From positions 1-29,109 of the forward strand of contig CAIXSC010000758.1 in assembly GCA_903921945.1 (NCBI GenBank): a stretch of 29,109 nucleotides of DNA, in the 5' to 3' direction. The notes below the pieces were generated by a model. That model did no database searches and had not been told where the DNA came from. It saw only the letters and a program-made list of their open reading frames with translations. The position numbers and the translations under genes are program-made. This document shows, in pieces, positions 14,719 to 23,376 of this stretch (position 1 is its first letter; every line of letters begins with the position of its first letter). This stretch comes from an uncultured Planctomycetaceae bacterium. Its GTDB lineage: Bacteria; Planctomycetota; Planctomycetia; Pirellulales; Pirellulaceae.

Positions 14719-16353
14719 TTAGCGGATTTTCAGATCCGGCAAGCGATCGAATATGCCAGCGTCGAGCGGCATCTTGTCGGGAATAGCGCCGGTATCCGCG
14801 AGGCTTTTTTGCAGTTTTTCCTCAAGTTCGGCGATGACCGCGCGAAGTTCCGGTTGGCGGGCCAGATTCTTCGTCTCTTCCGGGTCGGCGGCCAGATCGT
14901 ACAGTTCCGGTTCATGACGGTCCGGGCCGCCGTCGCCGTGCGGATAGCGGATGAACTTCCAGCGGTCGGTACGGACACCGCGAACGTTCGGAGTGTAGGG
15001 AAATTGCGGCTCGTAGTTGTATTCGTAATGCCACGCGTCGCGCCACGCGGAAGGCGGCGATTGATTCCCCAAGAGCGGTTTCCAGGACCGTCCGTGAATC
15101 TTCTCCAGCGGCGGCAGGCCGGCGAAATCGAGGACTGTCGGCGCGATGTCGACGTGCAGGACCATCTGTTCCACACGACGCGGCGGGCCGGTCGAACCGC
15201 GCGGAGGACGAACCACAAGCGGCACGCGAATGCTCGCTTCGTGCATCGTGCGTTTGTCCACCATGCCGTGTTCGCCGTTAAGCAACCCGTTGTCGCCAAG
15301 GAACAAGACCAACGTGTTGTCGAACACCGCTAGTTCCTCCAGCGTCTGGCGAAGCCGACCGACGCTGTCGTCGACCGACTGGATCGTGCCCCAATAGGCG
15401 CGGGTCATGGCGGCGAAGTCGGCGACCGCTTCGGGGCGTCGATCCGGAAACTTCTTGCGGAAATCGAACAGCGGACCGTAGATGCCGTGCCATGTATCGA
15501 GCCGTTTGCGGAACCAAGCCGGCTTGTCATCCAATTGAAACGCGGAACGTGGATATTCGATTTTCACGTTGTCGAACGCGTGGGCGTATCGCGGTTCGGC
15601 GACGTAAAAGCTATGCGGCGCCTTATGGCCAAGCATCAACAGGAACGGCGGGCCATCAACGCGGACATGGTTTCGCAGCCAGTCGATCGCCATGTCGGTG
15701 ATGACATGCGTGTAGTAGCCCGGAACAACCCGCCGCTGCCCATCGACATTGAATTCGGTGTCGTAGTATTTGCCTTGCCCTTTGTGGGACACGAAGTAGT
15801 CGAAACCCGGGCGTTTGCCGTCGTTCTCCTCACCCATGTGCCACTTACCGAGATACGCCGTGCGGTAGCCGGCCGACTGCAGGCGCCGCGGAAAGCTCGG
15901 CAACGCCTCGGGGAACTCCGTGAAGTTGTTCGTGACCCCATGCGTGTGCGCGTACAGTCCGCTCAAAATCGACGCGCGACTCGGTGAGCACAGCGACGTG
16001 GTGCAGAAGGCGCGGGAAAAATGGAAACCCTCGGCTGCCAGCCGATCGATGTGGGGAGTTTTCAAATGCGGATGGCCAGCGCAGCCCAGCGCGTCCGCGC
16101 GTTGGTCGTCCGTCAGGATCAGCACGACATTCGGCCGGCGCTGCCGCATCGTCGAGGACGCCGGGGTTTGACCTTCGGGCTCGACGCCCGCGACCACGCC
16201 TGTACCCGCCATCACCCCCAGCGCGAGGCTTGCGAGCATGAGCGAGCGGAGCACCGGCCACGCGGCCACGGATAGTCGAGGCCTTCTCCGCGCCTGCGAA
16301 GCTCGCGAGTCGAAGCTCCATGGCCGCCCACCGCGTGTTTCCTGTCCGATCAT
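14719..16353 (-). CDS. Type I (formylglycine) sulfatase, exported
   Basis: A 544-residue sulfatase hydrolysing sulfate esters, probably of polysaccharides. The maturation motif CSPSRASILSG has C122 as the formylglycine precursor, with P124 and R126. The N-terminal metal site is LILTDDQRADALG (D82, D83). Further family blocks are GKWHMG, GHKAPH, FLGDNGLLNGEHG and KFIRYPHGDG. An unusually long basic N-terminus (about 35 residues) precedes a hydrophobic segment (36-57), giving a secreted or anchored protein. Overall layout resembles GlcNAc-6-sulfate or similar glycan sulfatases, but the substrate is not determined. The start shares ATGA with the stop of the transglutaminase gene, so it is the last gene of the MoxR/DUF58/transglutaminase operon. 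A formylglycine-generating enzyme must be encoded elsewhere. Confidence 0.94.
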   Translation of the reverse strand: MIGQETRGGRPWSFDSRASQARRRPRLSVAAWPVLRSLMLASLALGVMAGTGVVAGVEPEGQTPASSTMRQRRPNVVLILTDDQRADALGCAGHPHLKTPHIDRLAAEGFHFSRAFCTTSLCSPSRASILSGLYAHTHGVTNNFTEFPEALPSFPRRLQSAGYRTAYLGKWHMGEENDGKRPGFDYFVSHKGQGKYYDTEFNVDGQRRVVPGYYTHVITDMAIDWLRNHVRVDGPPFLLMLGHKAPHSFYVAEPRYAHAFDNVKIEYPRSAFQLDDKPAWFRKRLDTWHGIYGPLFDFRKKFPDRRPEAVADFAAMTRAYWGTIQSVDDSVGRLRQTLEELAVFDNTLVLFLGDNGLLNGEHGMVDKRTMHEASIRVPLVVRPPRGSTGPPRRVEQMVLHVDIAPTVLDFAGLPPLEKIHGRSWKPLLGNQSPPSAWRDAWHYEYNYEPQFPYTPNVRGVRTDRWKFIRYPHGDGGPDRHEPELYDLAADPEETKNLARQPELRAVIAELEEKLQKSLADTGAIPDKMPLDAGIFDRLPDLKIR

Positions 16354-18791
16354 GATTGGCTCCTTGCTTCGGGAGATGGAACGGGGCGGAGAAAATCGGC
16401 GATGACCGCCAGCGATCGATCGACCGCCGCGCGCTCCATCGCTTCCAGTGCCAAGCCGCCGTATCGCACCCGGTAAAACCGCTCGATGATCTCCCGAGCC
16501 GCGGCCGAGAACTGCTCCAGCGAGGGCCGATCGCCCAACGCGGTGCTGTCGCCGCTACGCGAACCGAGCGTGGGAACCGACGGCGATGGCGACGGTGGCG
16601 ATGGCGCCGACGGCGACGCGACCGACGGTGAGGCGACCGGTGGTGATGCCACTGTGGGCGACGCGGCGGCAAGTCGGGGAGCTGCCGCGAGCATTTGATC
16701 GAGCCATTCCCGGGGCGTATCGCTCGCGGCCCGCTGCAGGCCGGCGGCGGCGAGCAGTTGTTCGAAGCGATCGAAAAAATCGAGTTTTGAACGGCGGACA
16801 CGGCGGCGATGGCGGGACCGGCCGAAAGCGTCGAGCCGTTTTTTCCAGTGAGCGAAGCGCGGCAACCAGCGGTGGCGGGTGACTCGCAGCGTGGCCCCGG
16901 CGGCGACGGCCAACACGATGGCGGCCAGGATGGGGCCACGAGTGCCCCAGACCGGATGATGGCTCCATTCATGCCACATGTCCGGCAGTCGGCGGAGAGC
17001 GTCGAGCAGGCGGGTCAGCGGCGTGAACCGTTCCCGCCAGGGGTCGACGAACGGATTTCCAGCCGACCGGGGCCGATCCGGAGTCAACCCTGCCAAGTAG
17101 TCGCTCCAGACAAACTCAATGTAGTCAACTGCCTGCGCCCACTGCGATGAGCTCATCTCTTGTTCGCGAACGGCGGATGGGGTCGGATCGAGTCGCCACC
17201 AGCCGCCGCGAACATCGCCCTGCCAGCCCGCGAGATTCAATTCGGCCACTTCGCTCGGCGACAGGTGGACTTCCACCCAGGCGTGCGCATCCCGTTGGCG
17301 GAATTGCCAGTAATTCCCCACCGAGTTGAACTCGCCGCCTTTGTAACCGTTGACAACGCGAGCCGGGATGCGTTGGCTGCGCAACATGAGCGTCAACGCG
17401 GTCGCGAAGTATTGGCAATGTCCTGACCGAGACTCGGAGATAAACGTTTCGATCGGGTCGCGATCGCTCGAGCGTTTGCCCCGCGAATCGAGCGAGTATT
17501 GGTATCGGTCTGATTGCAGGAAATGGGCTTCGAGAACCCGCACTTTGCGGATCGTGTCGCCGTCGAGCGCATCGGCGTTGCGCAGCGTTTCCTCGGTGGT
17601 CGCGGCGATTTGCGGGAACCGGCGGCGTTCGAACGCTTGGCAGTCCCGCACCTCTTGATAGTACGCCCCCATGGCGATCCGGTCCTTGAAAACCGGGTCG
17701 GGGAGCAACGCGATCTGCCGGCCGCTGACCAAACCGGTCGTGCCCAAACGGTATTGCCAGCGAGTGCGGACGGGCGGCGGCGATGGCCGCGTTATTTCGT
17801 AGTTCCGGGCATCCAGAGTGATCTCGGATGGTGTATCGACGGTGCCAAACACGGGACCGATGGCAAACAAAGTCTTAGTGGCTGTCGGCTCAAGCCACAC
17901 CTCCTGTTCGACCAAATGCAGCAGCGACACGGCGGGTGGAATCGGGCTGGGGTTGGCACTCGATACCAATTCCCACTTGCCCCGCGACTTTGTCGCGTAC
18001 CGCTGGAACGACACGCCACGGAGATACAGTTCGCCCGCCACCCGGTACGGCTTGCCGGACGCGGCTTCGGTGAGTGTCACCCGCATGGCCAACGCCTCGC
18101 TCGTCAGCATGCGGCCCATTTCATCCAGCGACATTTCGCGGGAAAAGCCGGACAGCTTGCGACTTCCACGCATGCCGCTTTGCTGTTGGCCCTGGAGACG
18201 CGGCACGGAATTGTGCAACAGCAACGCGAAGGCCGAGGCCGCGACCGCCGCCCAAATCGCGGGACGCCAGACGCCGGCTCGCAGGGCTTCCGCGGCCACC
18301 GCCGCCGGCCGCTGGGACCAACGCTGCGTCTCGCCGCCAAGCGACATGAAACATAAGACGGCCACCGCCAGCCCTACATAAACAAAAATCAACAACCCGA
18401 ACAACAGATTCAAATTCATCGCCGCCGCGATGACCACTTCCAAGATGCTGAGCATCAGCAGAAACCAATACAAACGTCGATTCTTCTCATGCAAAAGCAG
18501 GACCATTTGCAAGATCAACAGCAAATTGATCACGGGAAGAAAATATTGAGTCGAATTGGACTGCGAGAAATCCAGCACAAAGTAAACGAAGCCGGCCAAA
18601 GCGGCCCAGTTCGCGACCGGGCGGGTGAAGAAACGCATCCAGCCAAGATAGTCGTTGAACAGGAAACTCAGCGGAATCACCCCAAGCATCGCCATCGGCC
18701 AGGGCGAATCATGGTCGCCCATCGCCAGCAAGAAGGTGCTCAACAAGAGCAACGCGTGAAGCGTGAATTGCAGTCGGCGTTCGAGCGGCAT
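16350..18791 (-). CDS. TgpA-like transmembrane transglutaminase (DUF3488/transglutaminase core)
   Basis: An 813-residue membrane protein. The N-terminal 200 residues contain about six or seven hydrophobic helices (DUF3488/TgpA N-domain). The periplasmic transglutaminase-like core has its triad as C459 (RSGHCQYF), H503 (RDAHAWVEV) and D535 (WRLDPTPS). Another membrane helix (ILAAIVLAVAAGATL) follows, then a cytosolic DUF4129-like tail (REIIERFYRVRYGG). A Ser/Pro/Ala/Val insertion made of 15-base repeats (16606-16665) interrupts the tail. The start codon follows the DUF58 stop with no gap (TGAATG) and the stop overlaps the sulfatase start. MoxR, DUF58 and this family are a widespread cluster; in Pseudomonas TgpA is essential, but the substrate is unknown. 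Confidence 0.93.
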   Translation of the reverse strand: MPLERRLQFTLHALLLLSTFLLAMGDHDSPWPMAMLGVIPLSFLFNDYLGWMRFFTRPVANWAALAGFVYFVLDFSQSNSTQYFLPVINLLLILQMVLLLHEKNRRLYWFLLMLSILEVVIAAAMNLNLLFGLLIFVYVGLAVAVLCFMSLGGETQRWSQRPAAVAAEALRAGVWRPAIWAAVAASAFALLLHNSVPRLQGQQQSGMRGSRKLSGFSREMSLDEMGRMLTSEALAMRVTLTEAASGKPYRVAGELYLRGVSFQRYATKSRGKWELVSSANPSPIPPAVSLLHLVEQEVWLEPTATKTLFAIGPVFGTVDTPSEITLDARNYEITRPSPPPVRTRWQYRLGTTGLVSGRQIALLPDPVFKDRIAMGAYYQEVRDCQAFERRRFPQIAATTEETLRNADALDGDTIRKVRVLEAHFLQSDRYQYSLDSRGKRSSDRDPIETFISESRSGHCQYFATALTLMLRSQRIPARVVNGYKGGEFNSVGNYWQFRQRDAHAWVEVHLSPSEVAELNLAGWQGDVRGGWWRLDPTPSAVREQEMSSSQWAQAVDYIEFVWSDYLAGLTPDRPRSAGNPFVDPWRERFTPLTRLLDALRRLPDMWHEWSHHPVWGTRGPILAAIVLAVAAGATLRVTRHRWLPRFAHWKKRLDAFGRSRHRRRVRRSKLDFFDRFEQLLAAAGLQRAASDTPREWLDQMLAAAPRLAAASPTVASPPVASPSVASPSAPSPPSPSPSVPTLGSRSGDSTALGDRPSLEQFSAAAREIIERFYRVRYGGLALEAMERAAVDRSLAVIADFLRPVPSPEARSQS
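16606..16665 (-). repeat. Degenerate 15-bp repeats in the transglutaminase tail
   Basis: Four diverged 15-base units (16606, 16621, 16636, 16651) encode the VASPS/VASPP series in the cytosolic tail. Purine/pyrimidine spacing continues more weakly to about 16580. Confidence 0.75.
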
Positions 18792-20255
18792 TCAGGGCTC
18801 TCCCGCCAACGCGAACCAGACGCGGGATTCCGCCGACGAAAAGTCGATCCATAGCGGACTGGATCCCCGTGGCATCCCGGCCGCCGCTAGCCGCGTCAGC
18901 ACCTCGGGACTCGCAGGACGCGTGCTCGCCACCGCCCACACACCGGCAAGCGTCTTCGCACCGGCCAAAAAGCCGACGGGGCCACTGCCGACGGGGCCAC
19001 TGCCGACGGAGCCACTGCCGACTGGGCCACTGCCGCGCGCGACGCGTTGGCTCGCACGTGCGGCCTGGGCCGCGTGCGCGGCTTGGGCCAGGTCGGGAGC
19101 GGCAGAGGGCTCGGCCTCCGCGAGCGAGTCGAGGAGTTCGTCGCGATCGATCGCCCGAAGCGGCTCAAGCCAGATCCGCGACTCGGCGGCCGCCAAGCCA
19201 AAGCGCAGCACGCGGTCGCCGCGCCGACCGAATTCGACCACGACGGTGGCCGCGAATGCCAAGGCGCGTTCCACCGCTTCCCGCTGAGCGGCCGTCGGGT
19301 TGTCCGGCGACCAGAGATCGACCACCAGAAACAGTTCGTCGCGCCGCGGCTGTTCGAACTGCAACGTCGTCAGGCTGCCTTGCCGCGCCGATGATCGCCA
19401 ATGAATCCAGCGTCGACTGTCGCCCGGGCGCCATTCACGCAACCCGTAATAATCGCCCTCCAACAGTCCGCGACGCTGGCTGGACCCCGCCGCTTCCCGC
19501 CCCGCGCGATCGCACCAACCACGCCATTCCGCCTTCAGCCGCCCCAACGCCGGCACAGCGAGCACCTGAGTCGCGGCAATCGCCGGCCGCGTGGCCTCGA
19601 ACAGTCCCAATGGAAAGCAACTCGTCAGACGCGCACTCGCGAAACCGTACCGGCCACGCCGAAGCGGTTGCCAGAGATAGCTCTCCACACACTCCTCGCC
19701 AGGACCAACATGCGGAAAGAACACACGAGCGGCACCGGCGGCCGCCGGGACGGCCGCTGAGTCGGACGCGGCCCGCGCGCCGGTCGCAGTGGAAGCCATC
19801 GCAGCGCTTGCCGTGCCGGAGTTCGCCACGTTGGGATTCGCCGTGCCGGGATTCGCCGTGCCGGGATTCGCCGTGCCGGGATTCGTGGCGGCTGGTGGCG
19901 CCGTGACGGAAAGCGCCGCGACGGGCAGCGCCAGCGCGTTGGGCGATCCGCCTTCCATCCGATCCGCGATACCAATGGCCCAAGCGGAGCTGTCCGAGCG
20001 ATCGTTGCGAATCGCGAACTCGACCACGACTGACTGGCCGACATGGGATCGGAACGGCACGCGGCGTTCCGCCGACAGATATCGCATGCCGCGGTATGCT
20101 TGGCGCCAACTGAAGAACAACGGCCCGAGCAACGTCGCGGCGAGCAGGTACAGCAGTGGCATGTCGCGGAGCACAGCGCACAGCCAGATGATGACGGCCA
20201 CGGTTGTGTAGCACCAGCCGACGGCACGCATGCGAACTTGGCAGCGGGTGTTCAT
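18792..20255 (-). CDS. DUF58 protein of the MoxR cluster
   Basis: A 487-residue DUF58 protein with two N-terminal hydrophobic helices (about 14-30 and 32-49). The family core is GLREWRPGDSRRWIHWRSSA at 271-290, followed by a von Willebrand A-like end with LVVDLWS (310-316). Two low-complexity insertions are unusual: residues 105-178 (with PGTAN repeats) and about 380-430 (with GSGPV repeats). Both are built from 15-base tandem units, so the protein is longer than typical members. It lies 24 bases after the MoxR gene and directly abuts the transglutaminase gene. DUF58 proteins are thought to act with MoxR ATPases in protein complex assembly at the envelope. ATG at 20231 is an alternative start. 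Confidence 0.92.
   Translation of the reverse strand: MNTRCQVRMRAVGWCYTTVAVIIWLCAVLRDMPLLYLLAATLLGPLFFSWRQAYRGMRYLSAERRVPFRSHVGQSVVVEFAIRNDRSDSSAWAIGIADRMEGGSPNALALPVAALSVTAPPAATNPGTANPGTANPGTANPNVANSGTASAAMASTATGARAASDSAAVPAAAGAARVFFPHVGPGEECVESYLWQPLRRGRYGFASARLTSCFPLGLFEATRPAIAATQVLAVPALGRLKAEWRGWCDRAGREAAGSSQRRGLLEGDYYGLREWRPGDSRRWIHWRSSARQGSLTTLQFEQPRRDELFLVVDLWSPDNPTAAQREAVERALAFAATVVVEFGRRGDRVLRFGLAAAESRIWLEPLRAIDRDELLDSLAEAEPSAAPDLAQAAHAAQAARASQRVARGSGPVGSGSVGSGPVGSGPVGFLAGAKTLAGVWAVASTRPASPEVLTRLAAAGMPRGSSPLWIDFSSAESRVWFALAGEP
18973..19032 (-). repeat. Four 15-bp tandem repeats (DUF58, GSGPV region)
   Basis: Units at 18973, 18988, 19003 and 19018 read CCGACGGGGCCACTG on the plus strand. 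The first two are identical and the others carry one change each. Confidence 0.95.
19810..19884 (-). repeat. Five 15-bp tandem repeats (DUF58, PGTAN region)
   Basis: Five units start at 19810. The last three (19840-19884) are identical GCCGTGCCGGGATTC and encode the PGTAN series. The first two are diverged. Confidence 0.95.
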
Positions 20256-20279
20256 GGCACTGTTCCGGGAACACGGATC

Positions 20280-21221
20280 CTAGATCGGCACCCGTACCGT
20301 GCCGACAAGGCGGCGAATCAACGCTTCCAGCGCGGCGCGTTGCTGCCCCGAGGCGTAGCCGCGGGCGATCACTCGATGGCTCAGCGCGGGAACAGCCAGT
20401 TGTTTGACGTCGTCGGGGGTGACAAAGGCGCGGCCGTCGAGCGCGGCGGACGCCTGCGCCGCTCGATAGAGGCTCAGCGCCCCGCGAGTGCTCACGCCGA
20501 CGCTCAGCTCGTCGCACTTGCGAGTGGCATCCACGATATCCAGCAGGTAATCGGCAATCGATTCCTCGACCACAACCTCGCGGACCGCCGCCTGGAACCG
20601 CAACACTTGTTCGCCGGTTACCACCGCCTTGAGTTGCTCGACCGGTTGGCCCATACGGTGCGAGGTCAGCACTTGGCGTTCGTCGGCCCGCGTAGGGTAG
20701 CCGATCGAGATGCGGAGCAGGAACCGATCGAGCTGGCTTTCAGGGAGGGCGTAGGTGCCTTCGAATTCGAACGGGTTTTGAGTGGCGATGACCAGGAACG
20801 GACTTGGCAATCGGTAGGTCTGGCCATCGACCGAGACCTGCCCGTCGCTCATCGCTTCCAGCAACGCGCTTTGCGTTCGGGGCGGGGCGCGATTGATTTC
20901 GTCGGCCAAGACAATATTCGCGAAGATCGGTCCTTGGTGAAACACGAACTCGGACGACTTCGCATTGAAAATACTGCTGCCGACAATGTCGCTAGGCAGC
21001 AAGTCGGGACCGAATTGCAGGCGGCAGAAGTCACCCGAAACCGACTTCGACAAAGCTTTGCCTACCAACGTTTTGCCGACGCCTGGAACGTCCTCCAGCA
21101 GGATGTGTTCGCCGGCGAGCAGGGCCACCAAACAATGCCGCACGACTTCCGGTTTGCCCAGCACAACACGGCGGATATTTTCTTCCAACTGCCGTAAGAG
21201 AGTCTGTTGCTCGGAATTCAT
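20280..21221 (-). CDS. MoxR-family AAA+ ATPase
   Basis: A 313-residue MoxR ATPase, a chaperone-like AAA+ protein. The Walker A box is EDVPGVGKTLV (K50, T51), Walker B is IVLADEINRAPP (D107, E108), and the sensor region is VIATQNPFEFEGTYALPESQLDRF. The C-terminal lid contains VSTRGALSLYRAAQASA. ATG at 21221 is chosen because the family starts near here; an in-frame GTG at 21245 would add 8 residues and neither has a clear ribosome binding site. It is the first gene of the leftward MoxR/DUF58/transglutaminase/sulfatase unit. It faces the zinc-ribbon protein gene divergently. Confidence 0.95.
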   Translation of the reverse strand: MNSEQQTLLRQLEENIRRVVLGKPEVVRHCLVALLAGEHILLEDVPGVGKTLVGKALSKSVSGDFCRLQFGPDLLPSDIVGSSIFNAKSSEFVFHQGPIFANIVLADEINRAPPRTQSALLEAMSDGQVSVDGQTYRLPSPFLVIATQNPFEFEGTYALPESQLDRFLLRISIGYPTRADERQVLTSHRMGQPVEQLKAVVTGEQVLRFQAAVREVVVEESIADYLLDIVDATRKCDELSVGVSTRGALSLYRAAQASAALDGRAFVTPDDVKQLAVPALSHRVIARGYASGQQRAALEALIRRLVGTVRVPI

Positions 21222-21395
21222 GCGGCGTATCGTAACGAGTGTCACCGGAAAGCAAAATACACGCGCCCCGATTCGCGTTTGGCTCGCCCCGTCCGCCCGC
21301 GTGAACTAACCTGAAGGTTGGTCGTAGAAATCGGTGGCCGGCGTACGGCGCCGACAAACCGTGTTCACTCGAAGAGCTCCTCCGCCCGCGTGCCC
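21222..21395. promoter_or_regulatory. Divergent intergenic region between MoxR and the zinc-ribbon protein
   Basis: About 174 bases separate the two divergent starts and should contain both promoters. I could not mark specific boxes. A TTG at 21318 in frame with the rightward gene gives some uncertainty about its boundary. Confidence 0.4.
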
Positions 21396-23261
21396 ATGCC
21401 TCCACCCTCTGGCTCCCGTAATCCGAACGCCCGCGACGGCGCTCCGAGCCAATTCCGGTTGGTGGAAGGAGCCGTGCTGTGCGCGTGCCCCGACTGCCAA
21501 TCGCTGATGTCCGTTCGCATCTGGCTCGGAGTGGCCGATTGCTGGAATTGCGGGTCGAGCGTGGAGCTCTCCGAAGAGCAGGAACGGGAGGTCGAACGGC
21601 TGTTGGCGGCCCGGCCGCCTCGTCCGCCGGCACCCACGATTCCCGCCACCGCCCGCGCGGCCACCGTCCCTGGTCCTGGCGGTTCGGAACCAAGAAGGGC
21701 GACCGCTCAAGCAATACCGGCAACCGCTGAACTCGCGGCCGCCGGCGCCCCAGGCCGTTCGCGGCCATCCGGACCGCACGCGCCGGTTCCCGCTCCGGCC
21801 CGGTCACGCCGCTCGCTCGGCATGGTCAGCCGCGCGGCCCTCCGCCGCCGATTCCACCGGCACTGGCTGCGCGAGTGGCTACGGGACATGCCCGCGTGGC
21901 TCGTCAGCCTCGTGCTGCACACGGTGTTGCTGTTGCTGCTCGGGCTGCTCAATATCTACGAGGACGTCGACGTTCCGTTCATCACGCTGTCGACCTCGAT
22001 CAGCCGCGAAAAGGCGGAGGGCGAGTACACGATCCAAGTGGATGAAAAGGATGAAGTCGCGTTCAATCTGCCGGTGCCCGACAACGTCGACCTGAAGAAC
22101 AAGGCGGCTCGCGAGGCCTTGATCCAAGCCAACCAGGATGCGCGGGAACTGCAGATCGATCCCGATGTCCCGGCCCCGCAGATGGCGCCCATTGGAGAAA
22201 TCCGCGAACTGGCGAGTTCCGAAGATCCAGTCCGCCGCGCGCTCGCTGTTCGGGATCCGCGGCTGCGGGTGGAAGTCGTCAAGCGCGAAGGCGGCACGAC
22301 GCTCACCGAGGCCGCCGTGTCGCGTGGACTCCGCTGGCTGGCTCAGCAACAACAGCGCGACGGCCGCTGGACCCATGGCAATGCGGCCTACGACACGGCG
22401 AACACGGCGCTCGCGCTGCTGCCGTTCCTGGGAGCCGGCCAGACGCCCGCTGTCGGCCCATACCGAGACCACGTGTCGCGCGGCTTGCGATGGCTGCGGA
22501 CGCGGCAGAATCCGGATGGCGACCTGCGAGGAGGCACGGGGCAACATCCGGGAATGTACGCCCACGGGATCGCCAGCATTGTGCTGTGCGACGCCTTCGC
22601 GCTCACGGGCGACGAGGCGCTTCGCGATCCGGCTCAGCGGGCCGTCGCCTTTATCGTCGCCGCGCAGAATAACGCGGGCGGTTGGCGCTACATGCCGCGG
22701 CAAGATGCCGACCTAAGCGTTGTCGGCTGGCAGCTCATGGCATTGCAAAGCGCTCGCATGGCGCGGCTGAGCGTCCCCACAGAGACGCTCGAACTGGCCG
22801 ACCAATACCTGGATTCGGTTTCCCACGAGGAACGTTCGCTGTATTCGTACCAACGCCACGGCGGTGAAACGCGGCCCACCCCGACCATGACCGCCGAAGG
22901 CCTTCTCTGCCGCATGTATCTCGGCTGGAGACGCGACACTCCCGGTTTGACTCGCGGCGTCGAGTGGCTGGCGAGGAATCACTTGCCCGATCGCCGACAG
23001 CCAAACATTTACTACTGGTACTACGGCACCCAGGTTTTCCACCACTACGGCGGTTCCGAGTGGGATGCGTGGAATTCCAAGATGCGCGACATCCTGGTCG
23101 AGACCCAGGTCATTCAAGGGCCCCACGCCGGCAGTTGGCACCCCGAGTCCGATCGTTGGGGAAGTTCGGGAGGCCGCATCTTTGTGACTTCGCTGTCGGT
23201 GTGCGCACTCGAAGTCTACTATCGCCACGCCCCAATCTATCGCCAACTGAAGCTCGACTGA
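21396..23261 (+). CDS. Zinc-ribbon, single-TM protein with terpenoid-cyclase-like alpha/alpha toroid
   Basis: A 621-residue protein (from the ATG at 21396; a TTG at 21318 would add 26). A zinc ribbon lies at 29-52 (CACPDC and CWNC, knuckles C31/C34 and C49/C52). A Pro/Ala-rich linker (70-140), one membrane helix (167-187) and a spacer lead to repeats of the squalene-cyclase/prenyltransferase fold from about 305. Repeat signatures are GLRWLAQQQQRDGRW, GLRWLRTRQNPDGDL and FIVAAQNNAGGWRY. The catalytic DxDD of hopene cyclases is absent; DADLS stands near the equivalent region. Such proteins are common in planctomycetes, with unknown function. The predicted topology is zinc ribbon in the cytoplasm and toroid outside. 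It diverges from the MoxR operon. Confidence 0.85.
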   Translation: MPPPSGSRNPNARDGAPSQFRLVEGAVLCACPDCQSLMSVRIWLGVADCWNCGSSVELSEEQEREVERLLAARPPRPPAPTIPATARAATVPGPGGSEPRRATAQAIPATAELAAAGAPGRSRPSGPHAPVPAPARSRRSLGMVSRAALRRRFHRHWLREWLRDMPAWLVSLVLHTVLLLLLGLLNIYEDVDVPFITLSTSISREKAEGEYTIQVDEKDEVAFNLPVPDNVDLKNKAAREALIQANQDARELQIDPDVPAPQMAPIGEIRELASSEDPVRRALAVRDPRLRVEVVKREGGTTLTEAAVSRGLRWLAQQQQRDGRWTHGNAAYDTANTALALLPFLGAGQTPAVGPYRDHVSRGLRWLRTRQNPDGDLRGGTGQHPGMYAHGIASIVLCDAFALTGDEALRDPAQRAVAFIVAAQNNAGGWRYMPRQDADLSVVGWQLMALQSARMARLSVPTETLELADQYLDSVSHEERSLYSYQRHGGETRPTPTMTAEGLLCRMYLGWRRDTPGLTRGVEWLARNHLPDRRQPNIYYWYYGTQVFHHYGGSEWDAWNSKMRDILVETQVIQGPHAGSWHPESDRWGSSGGRIFVTSLSVCALEVYYRHAPIYRQLKLD

Positions 23262-23376
23262 GACGTGTCATCGCGAGCCAAGAGGGCGGCGGGATGGTTC
23301 GCGTTCATCGCGACGTGTGGCGGCGCTGGCCGGACTCGCGCGATGGCGAGACGATTTCCAGACGGAAACTTGCCAC
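23262..23376. other. Convergent spacer
   Basis: 115 bases between the convergent zinc-ribbon gene and the DUF1501 gene. No strong terminator hairpin, repeat or small gene was found. Confidence 0.4.
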
